Assembly (NCBI GenBank): GCA_031283405.1
Contig: JAITBX010000102.1
Span: 1-7,323, forward strand
Reading direction: 5' to 3'
DNA: 7,323 nucleotides
From: Burkholderiales bacterium
GTDB lineage: Bacteria; Pseudomonadota; Gammaproteobacteria; Burkholderiales; Casimicrobiaceae
Shown here: in pieces, positions 1 to 5,067 of the stretch
Layout of the letters: each line of letters begins with the position of its first letter
Numbering within the stretch: the first letter of the stretch is position 1
Program-made: the position numbers and the translations under genes
Notes under the pieces: generated by a model
The model's database searches: none
What the model saw: only the letters and a program-made list of their open reading frames with translations
What the model was told of the DNA's origin: nothing

Positions 1-1097
1 CCCACCGCGCCGAGAATGTCGAACTTGAATAGGGCAGGATACAGCGTTGCGCTTTCGACGACCGGCGCGGCTTTATAGACGACGCCGTGCAAAAACGGCA
101 CTTCCCACCACTGCGTCGCCGCCGCCAGCCACGCTTGAAAATCCTTGCTGCCCCACACCACCGCGCACACCGTCAACAGTCCAAACGGCAGCCAGGCGAC
201 AATGATGCGGCGCGCCGTCAACGGCGGCGCGTCTATCATCCCCGGATAAATCGGCGTGTGTTCGCGCAACTGCATGAGCTTGGCCGGTTTCCAGAAACGC
301 AGCAACACCACCATCGCCGCCATGCACGCGATCGACGCCGTGATCGCCGGCAACTGCGGGCTGATCCACAGCGCCGTCGCCATCATCACGCCGGCAAAGC
401 TCACGCCCGCCGCCAGCAATGCCGGCCAGATGTCACGCGCGCCGCGCCAACCGGCCAGCGACACCACGATCCAGCCCAGCGTCAGCAACGAAAACAACGG
501 CAACATCGCGCCGGCAATGGCCGTCAACGCCGCCAGATCGGTATGGCTCACTTGCGACGCCACCGTGATCGACGTTCCCATCGCGCCGAAAGCGACCGGC
601 GTGGCGTTGGCGATCAAACACAGCGCGGCCGCCCGCAGCGGATCGAAGCCCAGCCCGACCAAGAGCACGGCGCAAATCGCCACCGGCGTTCCGTAACCGG
701 CGGCGCCTTCGAGAAACGCATTGAAAGCGAAGCCGATCAAAATCAGTTGCAGCCGCGCATCGGGCGTAACCGACACGATCGACGCCCGCACGATTTCAAA
801 CTGCCCGCTCTTGACCGTCAGCCGATACAAAAAGACGACGCCCAGAACGATCCAGCCGATCGGCCACAAACCATAGCCGAAACCGTAGAGCGCCGCCGCC
901 GCTACCAACGCAACCGGCATCCCATAGGCCGCCACGGCGATCACCGCCGCCAGCAACAACGTGCCCAGCGCCGCCCAGTGCAGCCGCCAGCGAAACACCG
1001 CCAGCGTCACGATGAAAAAAAGAAGCGGCAGCGCCGCCGCCAGCGTCGATCCCGCGACGTGATGCAGAGGGTCGTAAGATTGCAGCCAGAGAGTCAC
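1..1097 (-). CDS. lldP: L-lactate permease (LldP/LctP family), C-terminus cut by window edge
   Basis: This is an inner-membrane symporter-type carrier for L-lactate, and possibly D-lactate or glycolate, of the LctP family. Reading leftwards from a GTG at 1097 gives 365 codons that run off the window. Family members are about 550 residues, so roughly the last third is missing. The family signature is clear: TVKSGQFEIVRASI near residues 94-107, then DARLQLILIGFAFNAFLEGAAG and GYGTPVAI around residues 113-141. Around these lie many hydrophobic helices, starting with one at about residues 15-35 (ALPLLFFIVTLAVF). The GTG start is chosen because AAGGG lies 6 bases upstream (1104-1108) and the first in-frame stop upstream is at 1122-1124. 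No ATG is available between them. A cluster of TTGGT half-sites overlaps the leader and may regulate it. Substrate choice within the family is inferred. Confidence 0.9.
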   Translation of the reverse strand, partial: MTLWLQSYDPLHHVAGSTLAAALPLLFFIVTLAVFRWRLHWAALGTLLLAAVIAVAAYGMPVALVAAAALYGFGYGLWPIGWIVLGVVFLYRLTVKSGQFEIVRASIVSVTPDARLQLILIGFAFNAFLEGAAGYGTPVAICAVLLVGLGFDPLRAAALCLIANATPVAFGAMGTSITVASQVSHTDLAALTAIAGAMLPLFSLLTLGWIVVSLAGWRGARDIWPALLAAGVSFAGVMMATALWISPQLPAITASIACMAAMVVLLRFWKPAKLMQLREHTPIYPGMIDAPPLTARRIIVAWLPFGLLTVCAVVWGSKDFQAWLAAATQWWEVPFLHGVVYKAAPVVESATLYPALFKFDILGAV

Positions 1098-1106
1098 GAA
1101 GCGCCC

Positions 1107-1148
1107 TTGGTCAGATATTGGTCAGCTCTTGACCAAAGCGATTTTGGT
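1107..1148. promoter_or_regulatory. Candidate operator cluster of TTGGT/ACCAA half-sites before lldP
   Basis: Four copies of the pentamer TTGGT or its complement lie in 42 bases: TTGGT at 1107-1111, 1118-1122 and 1144-1148, and ACCAA at 1132-1136. The first two are an exact direct repeat TTGGTCAG with an 11-base period, about one helical turn. Positions 1118-1136 form a palindrome, TTGGTCA-GCTCT-TGACCAA, and 1132-1148 form another, ACCAAA-GCGAT-TTTGGT. The cluster lies 10-51 bases before the permease GTG and its proximal end touches the ribosome binding site. GntR/FadR-type regulators such as LldR and PdhR bind sites with TTGGT and ACCAA arms, usually 3 bases apart. The spacing here is 9 or 7, so assignment to that family is only a suggestion. 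Confidence 0.4.
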
Positions 1149-1167
1149 TCAAGATCGAACGTTCTTT

Positions 1168-1206
1168 CCCCTCTCCCCCTACCCCTCTCCCACAAGGGGA
1201 GAGGGG
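1168..1206. repeat. C-rich/G-rich hairpin repeat with two alternative left arms
   Basis: CCCCTCTCCC occurs twice (1168-1177 and 1182-1191), and its complement GGGAGAGGGG occurs once (1197-1206). The near pair forms a perfect 10-bp stem with loop ACAAG (1192-1196). The far copy could compete for the same right arm. This sequence style is common in dispersed intergenic repeats of GC-rich bacteria and often yields spurious proline/glycine-rich ORFs, as it does here on the minus strand at 1111-1308. No T-run follows on either strand, so it is not a canonical intrinsic terminator. Confidence 0.7.
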
Positions 1207-1215
1207 AGTATAGCT

Positions 1216-1248
1216 CCTTCCCCCTTTGGGGGAAGGTTGGGATGGGGG
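1216..1248. repeat. Dispersed intergenic repeat, copy A
   Basis: A perfect 9-bp hairpin CCTTCCCCC-TTT-GGGGGAAGG (1216-1236) is followed by a tail TTGGGATGGGGG. The whole 33-base unit recurs in inverted orientation at 4377-4409 with only two substitutions. It lies between the permease and rlmB and encodes nothing. A possible role is as a mobile palindromic repeat or an mRNA 3'-end structure downstream of rlmB. Confidence 0.75.
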
Positions 1249-1315
1249 CAATGGAAGAAAAAAATGAAACCATGAATCGCGCCTCGGAAGTATCAACGCT
1301 TTACTCAAAACCGTT

Positions 1316-2071
1316 CTACTTTCTGACGCCGCCGCGATGCCGCTGCGCTTGCGTTGCCGCCAAACAAATGCCGGCGGCGACCGATACGTTCAAACTTTCA
1401 ACCATGCCCAGCAGCGGAATGCTGACGACGCGATCACAGCGTTCGCGCGTCAACCGCCGCAAACCGCTTCCCTCTGCGCCCAGCACCCAAGCGAGCGGTC
1501 CGCTCAAATCCGCTTCATATAGATTTTCGCCGTCGCCGTCCGCCGCCACGCACCAAACACCGCGCTCTTTCAACTCCGCCAGCGTCCGCGCCAGATTGGT
1601 CACCGTAATCACCGGCACCGTATCCGCCGCGCCGCACGCCACTTTCGCCACCGTCGCGTTGACGCTGACCGAGCGATCCTTCGGCAAAATCAGCGCCTGC
1701 ACGCCGAACGCATCGGCGCTGCGCAAACACGCGCCCAAGTTGTGCGGATCGGTCACGCCGTCGAGCGCCATCAATAGCGGCAAACCGGCGGCGGCATCGT
1801 CGAGAATTTCATCGAGCGTCAGATGCGGCCACATCGCCGCCACCCTCGCCACCACGCCCTGATGCCGCCCCGGCGGCGCCAGGCCGTCGAGCCGCGCCGA
1901 TTCGACCGGCGATACCGCACAACCGGCCAGCGCTGCCCGTTCCAGCAAATCACGCAAGCGCGGGTCTTGCCGGTTGGCGTCGTAAAAAAGCGTCTCCACC
2001 GAATCGGGATGCTGGCGCAAGCGCGCAATCACCGCGTGGAAACCGAACAGAACTTTGGAAGCGGGTATCAT
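1316..2071 (-). CDS. rlmB: 23S rRNA (guanosine-2'-O-)-methyltransferase RlmB
   Basis: This is a SPOUT-class (TrmH-family) methyltransferase that, in its E. coli counterpart, methylates the 2'-OH of G2251 in the 23S rRNA P-loop using S-adenosylmethionine. The 251 residues match the family's usual length of about 245. The N-terminal RNA-binding part is at residues 7-80 (VLFGFHAV near the start, HQGVVARV at 70-77). The catalytic domain carries all three SPOUT motifs: DGVTDPHNLGACLRSAD at 104-120 (Asn111, Arg117), VLGAEGSGLRRLTRE at 196-210 (Glu200) and IPLLGMVESLNVSVAAGI at 218-235 (Asn228). The ATG at 2069-2071 has only a weak GAG upstream. The stop is TAG at 1316-1318. It is divergent from marC and 218 bases upstream of the permease start, a gap filled by repeats, so cotranscription with the permease is doubtful. 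Confidence 0.95.
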   Translation of the reverse strand: MIPASKVLFGFHAVIARLRQHPDSVETLFYDANRQDPRLRDLLERAALAGCAVSPVESARLDGLAPPGRHQGVVARVAAMWPHLTLDEILDDAAAGLPLLMALDGVTDPHNLGACLRSADAFGVQALILPKDRSVSVNATVAKVACGAADTVPVITVTNLARTLAELKERGVWCVAADGDGENLYEADLSGPLAWVLGAEGSGLRRLTRERCDRVVSIPLLGMVESLNVSVAAGICLAATQAQRHRGGVRK

Positions 2072-2291
2072 GGATCACTCGAACGACGGCCAAAGGGTTG
2101 ATGGTATAGTGTGTGCCGATACTTGTTAAGGCCTTTCATCACTTGCCCTTTACTATTTTTTCTCTCTCAACACACTCAGACTTATATTGGCTTGGTTTTA
2201 TTAAAACGCTTCTACCTCTGATGAGCACATCACCCCCCCCTCTTTCGCCACTTCGGTACATGAGCCACTCCCCGCCTGTGGAGGAACGGCG
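2072..2291. other. AT-rich intergenic stretch between rlmB and the marC hairpin run
   Basis: No gene is visible here. Positions 2121-2220 are about 37% GC by direct count, clearly below the surrounding genes. The stretch holds the upstream region of rlmB (minus) and could hold the promoter of marC (plus). Poor matches to -10 boxes exist (for example TATATT at 2183-2188), but none has a convincing -35 partner, so no promoter is called. Confidence 0.5.
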
Positions 2292-2321
2292 TGTAGGGAC
2301 ACGGCGCGCCGTGCCCCTACA
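2292..2321. repeat. 30-base near-perfect palindrome
   Basis: The two halves pair at 14 of 15 positions around a GGCGCGCC centre (2303-2310), with outer arms TGTAGGG and CCCCTACA. The only mismatch is A2299 against C2314. The arms GTAGGG...CCCCTAC resemble short dispersed palindromes common between genes in several GC-rich phyla. A second, degraded relative ending in GGTCGCCCCTACG lies at 2380-2410. Confidence 0.8.
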
Positions 2322-2327
2322 AACCCC

Positions 2328-2360
2328 CGCCCCTTCGGGGCGACCCCTTTCAAAAGGGGT
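2328..2360. repeat. Two abutting hairpins upstream of marC
   Basis: CGCCCC-TTC-GGGGCG (2328-2342) is followed without a gap by ACCCCTTT-CA-AAAGGGGT (2343-2360). Both stems are perfect (6 and 8 bp). There is no T-run after either on the plus strand. Confidence 0.7.
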
Positions 2361-2379
2361 CTTGCCAAGGTGGCCGAAA

Positions 2380-2410
2380 CGTTTGCGGGCGACCGCAGGT
2401 CGCCCCTACG
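2380..2410. repeat. Degraded palindromic repeat, GGGCGACC core
   Basis: A perfect 8-bp stem GGGCGACC-GCA-GGTCGCCC (2387-2405) is flanked by an outer CGT/ACG pairing (2380-2382 with 2408-2410). The right arm CCCCTAC is shared with the palindrome at 2292-2321, suggesting two members of one family with one arm decayed. Confidence 0.6.
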
Positions 2411-2442
2411 CCTCCTCTCCTACGCGCAGGGGAATTGCAAAG

Positions 2443-2494
2443 CCCCCTTTCCAAAGGGGGTGGCCGCCGAAGGCGGACGAAGGTTTGGAAACCT
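2443..2494. repeat. Three tandem hairpins ending just before marC
   Basis: CCCCCTTT-CC-AAAGGGGG (2443-2460), CCGCC-GAA-GGCGG (2464-2476) and AGGTTT-GG-AAACCT (2481-2494) follow one another with 3-4 base gaps. The last stem ends 21 bases before the marC ATG. If the marC transcript starts upstream of 2443, these would fold in its 5' leader. Confidence 0.65.
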
Positions 2495-2515
2495 CAAACT
2501 GAAAATACTCCCGCC

Positions 2516-3187
2516 ATGATGTCCTTCGATTTACGTGTCGCCGTCGAAAATTTTATCCTCGTTATTGCCGCGTTGATTCCCATCGTCAACCCGCTGGGCG
2601 CCGCGCCGGTTTTCGTGACCATGACGCACTCGCTGACGCCCGCCGCCCGCGCCCTGTTGGCGCGCCGTGTGGCGCTCAACGCCTTCCTGCTGCTCGCCGC
2701 CTCGATGTTCATCGGCAACTACGTCCTCGGCTTCTTCGGCCTGTCGGTCGCCGTCGTGCAAATCGGCGGCGGCCTGATCGTCTGCTCTGTCGCGTGGCTG
2801 CTTCTGAAACAAGAGCCGGGCGCCGCCCCCGACCCGCAATACATTGTCAAACCCGAAGACGGTCTGACCAAAGCCTTCTATCCGCTCACGCTGCCTCTGA
2901 CCGTCGGCCCCGGCTCCATCAGCGTGGCGATCACGCTCGGCGCCAACCACGCCAACAACGTGCATTCCCTGCTGAACGCCGCGCCGGCGCTGGTTCTCGG
3001 CTCGGCGGTCGTCGCCCTGTCTATCTATCTGTGCTTCCGCTATGCCTACCGGCTCACCGCCGCGCTCGGCGTCACCGGCACCCTCGTTTTCCTGCGCCTG
3101 TTCGCGTTCATCCTGCTGTGCATCGGCGTCCAGATCATCTGGAACGGCCTGTCAACGCTGATCGTCACGCTCCATGAGCGCTTATGA
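2516..3187 (+). CDS. marC: MarC-family (UPF0056) inner membrane protein
   Basis: This is a polytopic inner membrane protein of the MarC/YchE/YhgN family. Members were first linked to multiple antibiotic resistance, but their transport role is not settled. The 223 residues fit the usual 200-220. Helix one carries LIPIVNPLGAAPVF (20-33), with the family's Asn-Pro pair at 25-26. The second half of the repeat carries FYPLTLPLTVGPGSIS (121-136). Hydrophobic segments near 12-34, 53-74, 76-97, 129-144, 156-178 and 190-218 support six helices. The start is put at the first of two adjacent ATGs (2516, 2519), because homologues begin directly with a short hydrophilic stretch before helix one. An in-frame ATG at 2435 would add 27 residues encoded by hairpin repeats and is not believed. 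No good ribosome binding site is seen. The assignment to the family is firm; marC rather than a paralogue name is not. Confidence 0.85.
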   Translation: MMSFDLRVAVENFILVIAALIPIVNPLGAAPVFVTMTHSLTPAARALLARRVALNAFLLLAASMFIGNYVLGFFGLSVAVVQIGGGLIVCSVAWLLLKQEPGAAPDPQYIVKPEDGLTKAFYPLTLPLTVGPGSISVAITLGANHANNVHSLLNAAPALVLGSAVVALSIYLCFRYAYRLTAALGVTGTLVFLRLFAFILLCIGVQIIWNGLSTLIVTLHERL

Positions 3188-3213
3188 ATAATTTGACCCC
3201 TGATAAACTGCGA

Positions 3214-3242
3214 TTGCCGGAACGCCGGAAATTCGGTAATAT
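3214..3242 (+). promoter_or_regulatory. Sigma-70-type promoter for tRNA-Ala
   Basis: TTGCCG (3214-3219) and TAATAT (3237-3242) are separated by 17 bases, close to the sigma-70 consensus. Transcription would begin around 3249-3250, about 5 bases before the mature tRNA 5' end. The placement directly ahead of a tRNA with its own terminator supports the call. A TTGACC at 3193-3198 has no matching -10. Confidence 0.6.
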
Positions 3243-3254
3243 CACGAACCTTAC

Positions 3255-3330
<76 letters not shown>

Positions 3331-3337
3331 GTTTCCG

Positions 3338-3367
3338 ACGCCCAACCCTTCTCGGTTGGGCGTTTTT
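3338..3367 (+). terminator. Intrinsic terminator of tRNA-Ala
   Basis: A 10-bp stem ACGCCCAACC (3338-3347) with GGTTGGGCGT (3354-3363) encloses loop CTTCTC. It leads into a run of five T (3363-3367), with two more T after a single G. It begins 7 bases after the tRNA CCA end. Confidence 0.92.
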
Positions 3368-3408
3368 GTTAGCGGGATCGCGCACAGACGAGCTTCCGGA
3401 GCGTTCTG

Positions 3409-3433
3409 CCTGTGCCAACCGCTTCGGCACAGG
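3409..3433. repeat. Hairpin between tRNA terminator and IS
   Basis: CCTGTGCC (3409-3416) and GGCACAGG (3426-3433) form a perfect 8-bp stem around a 9-base loop. No T-run follows. Nothing else is recognisable in 3371-3504. No copy of the tRNA 3' end is present here, so it does not look like an attachment site. Confidence 0.5.
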
Positions 3434-3505
3434 AGACATAAACTGCCCAGTTTGCCTATCTTTTGCCCTCTCTTCTCTCGAAACCTGCGCCAACTTCTTC
3501 GCTGT

Positions 3506-3549
3506 GACGACGTCCCCCCGAAAAGAGTAGCGGTTAGTATTAGAGTCCG
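3506..3549. repeat. Left terminal inverted repeat of the IS
   Basis: Compared without gaps to the complement of 4234-4277, 31 of 44 positions match. The matches form blocks: CGACGT, CCCCC, GAGTAGC and TTAGAGTCCG. The five-base stretch after the C-run (GAAAA here, TTTTT in the other end) is the main mismatch. The innermost block lies 26 bases before the orfA ATG. Confidence 0.75.
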
Positions 3550-3575
3550 ATCCCGAGAAAAAGAGGAGATGGGAC

Positions 3576-3839
3576 ATGAAGAAGCGATATTCGGAAGAAC
3601 AGATCATAGGATTTTTACGGGAAGCGGACAGTGGTCTGTCGGTGAAAGAACTGTGCCGTCGGCACGGGTTCCCGGAGCAGAGCTACTACCTGTGGCGGAA
3701 GAGATTCGGCGGGATGACAGTATCGGATGCCAAGCGGTTGCGGGAGCTGGAGGCAGAGAACACGCGGCTAAAGAGGCTGTTGGCCGAGTCCATGCTGGAA
3801 AACGAAGTTGTGCGAGAGGTTCTGCGAAAAAAGTGGTAA
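3576..3839 (+). CDS. IS3-family transposase OrfA
   Basis: This is the DNA-binding first subunit of an IS3-family transposase, 87 residues and full length. Residues 1-47 form the helix-turn-helix domain: YSEEQIIGFLREADSGLSVK, then ELCRRHGFPEQSYYLWRKRF. Residues 51-83 form a leucine-zipper-like coiled coil (RLRELEAENTRLKRLLAESM) used for multimerisation. AGGAG at 3564-3568 lies 7 bases before the ATG. The stop TAA is at 3837-3839, immediately after a slippery heptamer where part of the ribosomes would shift into orfB. Made alone, OrfA of such elements usually acts as an end-binding repressor of transposition. The reading frame shows no damage. Confidence 0.92.
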   Translation: MKKRYSEEQIIGFLREADSGLSVKELCRRHGFPEQSYYLWRKRFGGMTVSDAKRLRELEAENTRLKRLLAESMLENEVVREVLRKKW

Positions 3840-3868
3840 GCGCACCGGCTCGACGAGAGCAGGTGCGC
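3815..3868 (+). promoter_or_regulatory. Programmed -1 ribosomal frameshift signal
   Basis: A slippery heptamer A-AAA-AAG lies at 3827-3833 in the correct phase of orfA (codons CGA AAA AAG). After a 6-base spacer, a two-part stem-loop follows. Outer stem GCGCACC (3840-3846) pairs with GGTGCGC (3862-3868). Inner stem GCTC (3848-3851) pairs with GAGC (3857-3860) around GACGA, with one G/A mismatch between the stems. A Shine-Dalgarno-like AGAGG (3815-3819) lies 7 bases upstream of the heptamer, as in other stimulated sites such as dnaX. Slipping back one base joins orfA to the orfB remnant, giving ...AKK-VVSAPARR. Confidence 0.85.
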
Positions 3869-4243
3869 CGTATGATTGAACGAGGCATGAGCGAGCGCCG
3901 TGCGTTGCGCGTGATGGACATGAGCGCGAGCGCATGGCGATACCTACCGAAGGTGATGCTGAACTGGGCACATGGTCGTGGCGTGACGTTGCTCTTGATC
4001 GAGCCGGGGAAACAGAATCAGAACGCCTACATTGAATCGTTCAACGGTCGTTTGCGTGATGAATGCCTGAACGAACACTGGTTTACCAGCCTGACGCACG
4101 CCCATACGGTTATTGAGGGTTGGCGCTGTGAGTATAACGAGGAGCGTCCGAAGAAAGTCCTGGGTGGGTTGACCCCTGCCCAGTACGCGAAGCAATTGAA
4201 GAAAGAAGCGGTGAAAGCTGTTACTATGCAACACGGACTCTAA
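3833..4243 (+). pseudogene. IS3-family transposase OrfB, internal deletion
   Basis: This is the remnant of the catalytic DDE subunit, read in the -1 frame from the slippery site. About 136 codons remain of some 280. The N-terminal HTH-like part is present (VSAPARREQVRRMIERGMSE, then RRALRVMDMSASAWRY). At about 3941-3952 the sequence jumps directly to the end of the catalytic domain (MLNWAHGRGVTLLLIEPGKQ, then NQNAYIESFNGRLRDECLNE). The final DDE glutamate is encoded at 4034-4036 within YIESFNGR. Both catalytic aspartates and about 150 residues around them are absent. The jump preserves the frame, so a shortened OrfAB fusion could still be made. It could bind ends but not cut. The C-terminal EYNEERPKKVLGGLTPAQYA is intact. 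The stop TAA (4241-4243) lies inside the right inverted repeat. Confidence 0.88.
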
Positions 4244-4277
4244 ATCCACGTGCTACTCAAAAAGGGGGAACGTCGCC
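4234..4277. repeat. Right terminal inverted repeat of the IS
   Basis: This is the complement of the left repeat at 3506-3549, with 31 of 44 bases matching. The innermost block CGGACTCTAA includes the orfB stop codon, and the outer block contains GGGGGAACGTCG. Coding sequence and transposon end therefore overlap. Confidence 0.75.
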
Positions 4278-4291
4278 CATCCTGCAAGAAT

Positions 4292-4337
4292 CAGAAAAGA
4301 CGGATAAGCCGCGAAGCGGCGTCACCCACCTTTTCTG
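4292..4337. repeat. Compound REP-like stem-loop
   Basis: Outer arms CAGAAAAG (4292-4299) and CTTTTCTG (4330-4337) are exact complements. They enclose a perfect inner hairpin GCCGC-GAA-GCGGC (4308-4320). GGATAAGCCGC near the inner stem and GTCACCCACC after it resemble short intergenic repeats frequent in proteobacteria. It sits 12 bases past the IS end. No second copy is in the window. Confidence 0.55.
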
Positions 4338-4376
4338 TTGATCGGCGAATGACGGACTTCGACTTTAGCTGCCCTA

Positions 4377-4409
4377 CCCCCTTCCCAACCTCCCCCCAAA
4401 GGGGGAAGG
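4377..4409. repeat. Dispersed intergenic repeat, copy B (inverted)
   Basis: The complement of this 33-base unit matches 1216-1248 at 31 of 33 positions. The hairpin CCTCCCCCC-AAA-GGGGGAAGG (4389-4409) keeps one mismatch in the stem. It lies downstream of narI, as copy A lies downstream of rlmB. Both copies therefore occupy a 3' intergenic position relative to the adjacent minus-strand gene, but in opposite orientation. Confidence 0.75.
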
Positions 4410-4422
4410 TGTAAATAATCGA

Positions 4423-4444
4423 GGGCTTCGACAGGCTCAGGCCC
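4423..4444. repeat. GGCTTCGACAGGCTCAG-type intergenic repeat
   Basis: GGGCTT (4423-4428) pairs with AGGCCC (4439-4444), including one T/G wobble, around CGACAGGCTC. It is followed by GAACGG. The CTTCGACAGGCTCAG...CCGAACGG string resembles a repeat seen between genes in many bacterial genomes. On the minus strand it lies 21 bases past the narI stop and could cap the operon mRNA, but no T-run follows. Confidence 0.55.
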
Positions 4445-4464
4445 GAACGGTTTTGAATGAATCG

Positions 4465-5037
4465 TTAGCGCCGCACGCGGACGCGAACGATTTGATGGCT
4501 TCTGAAGAGGTAGCCCAGAGGGATGCTCCAGACGTGGACGAGCCGCGTGAACGGGAAGATGAGGAGAAGCGTCCAGCCCAGCGCTTTGTGGATCACGTCG
4601 GTTTCATAGACGTAATCGAAGCCATGACTCGCCCCCACGGTCATCACGAGGCCGAATATCGCCATGAGCACGAGCAATCCGATAATCAGCAGGTCTGAGC
4701 GTTTTGAAGTGCCTCTCACCCGCGTATTCGTCAGGCGACGCAGGAAGAGGAAGCCGCCGCCGAGCACGATCAGAATGCCGAAGCCGATGTTGTAATCCAG
4801 CGTGCCAAAGACGCTGCCGAAGGCTATCACTCCGACGATGTGCGCGATGACGAGGCCGAGGATACCGATATGAAACAGGTTCGACCCCACCCACATGCCG
4901 CTCTTGCTCAGCAGTTGGCTAGACGATGCGCGCCAGGTGTAGGCGCCGTAATCGTAGCGCAGCCAGCTTCCGATCAGGAAAACCGCGACCGCGATATAGG
5001 GGTAAATATCATTCAGAAAAGCAATGAGCGCATCCAT
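4465..5037 (-). CDS. narI: Respiratory nitrate reductase gamma subunit NarI (compact)
   Basis: This is the dihaem b membrane anchor of the NarGHI complex. It oxidises quinol at the periplasmic side and passes electrons inward to NarH. The N-terminus matches the family closely (FLNDIYPYIAVAVFLIGSWL at 7-26, with RYDYG following). Five helices are visible near 4-24, 52-74, 83-99, 115-134 and 150-170. The four haem ligands are present as His56 and His66 in helix two and His150 and His168 in helix five (RLVHVWS), spaced 10 and 18 residues as in E. coli. At 190 residues it is about 35 shorter than the usual 225. The shortage falls in the helix 2-3 and 4-5 connections, both periplasmic by family topology. 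No lysine occurs at 67-101, where E. coli has Lys86 of the quinol site. AAGGAA lies 8 bases before the ATG. It is last in the operon, 30 bases after narJ. Confidence 0.93.
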   Translation of the reverse strand: MDALIAFLNDIYPYIAVAVFLIGSWLRYDYGAYTWRASSSQLLSKSGMWVGSNLFHIGILGLVIAHIVGVIAFGSVFGTLDYNIGFGILIVLGGGFLFLRRLTNTRVRGTSKRSDLLIIGLLVLMAIFGLVMTVGASHGFDYVYETDVIHKALGWTLLLIFPFTRLVHVWSIPLGYLFRSHQIVRVRVRR

Positions 5038-5067
5038 GATGTGTTCCTTGTGTTAAATCTTTCTTGA

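Larger units (their letters stand above)
3505..4279 (+). mobile_element. Internally deleted IS3-family insertion sequence
   Basis: This is a 775-base element bounded by imperfect terminal inverted repeats. It carries orfA, a -1 frameshift signal and a shortened orfB, the standard IS3-family plan. Complete members are about 1.2-1.3 kb, so some 450-500 bases are missing from the middle of orfB. The left boundary is put at the TG of TGACGACGTCC (3505) and the right at the CA of GTCGCCCA (4278-4279), because IS3-family ends are 5'-TG...CA-3'. The ends could be off by one or two bases. No target-site duplication was found next to them. The tail sequence of orfB and the right-end layout suggest the IS407 or IS2 group, which I cannot decide. 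It cannot move on its own, since two of three catalytic residues are gone, but its ends could be mobilised by a related intact copy. Confidence 0.85.

Noticed and set aside
1111..1308. Minus-strand 65-codon ORF with PPSQPSPKGG and SPCGRGVGGEG
   Set aside because: The protein is a direct translation of the C/G-rich hairpin repeats. It has no independent coding signal, and such ORFs are common annotation artefacts.
87..1862. Long plus-strand open frame of 591 codons
   Set aside because: Its translation is an Arg/Gln/His-rich shadow of the permease and rlmB on the minus strand. It also crosses the repeat region and matches no family.
2103..2129. Minus-strand promoter for rlmB (TTAACA at 2124-2129, TATACC at 2103-2108)
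   Set aside because: The spacer is only 15 bases and both boxes are imperfect. A chance match is likely.
2292..2494. CRISPR-like array
   Set aside because: The hairpins are different sequences with irregular gaps. There is no conserved direct repeat with uniform spacers.
2113..2502. Plus-strand 129-codon ORF before marC
   Set aside because: It spans the AT-rich gap and the hairpin run. Its composition follows the repeats, and there is no ribosome binding site or recognisable domain.
3356..3832. Upstream part of the plus-strand frame that continues into OrfB
   Set aside because: The frame is open by chance through the tRNA terminator, the IS end and orfA. OrfB is reached by -1 frameshifting, not from a start in this part.
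3499..4284. Target-site duplication flanking the IS
   Set aside because: Bases just outside 3505 (GCTG) and 4279 (TCCT) do not match, and shifting the ends by one or two bases does not produce a 3-4 base duplication.
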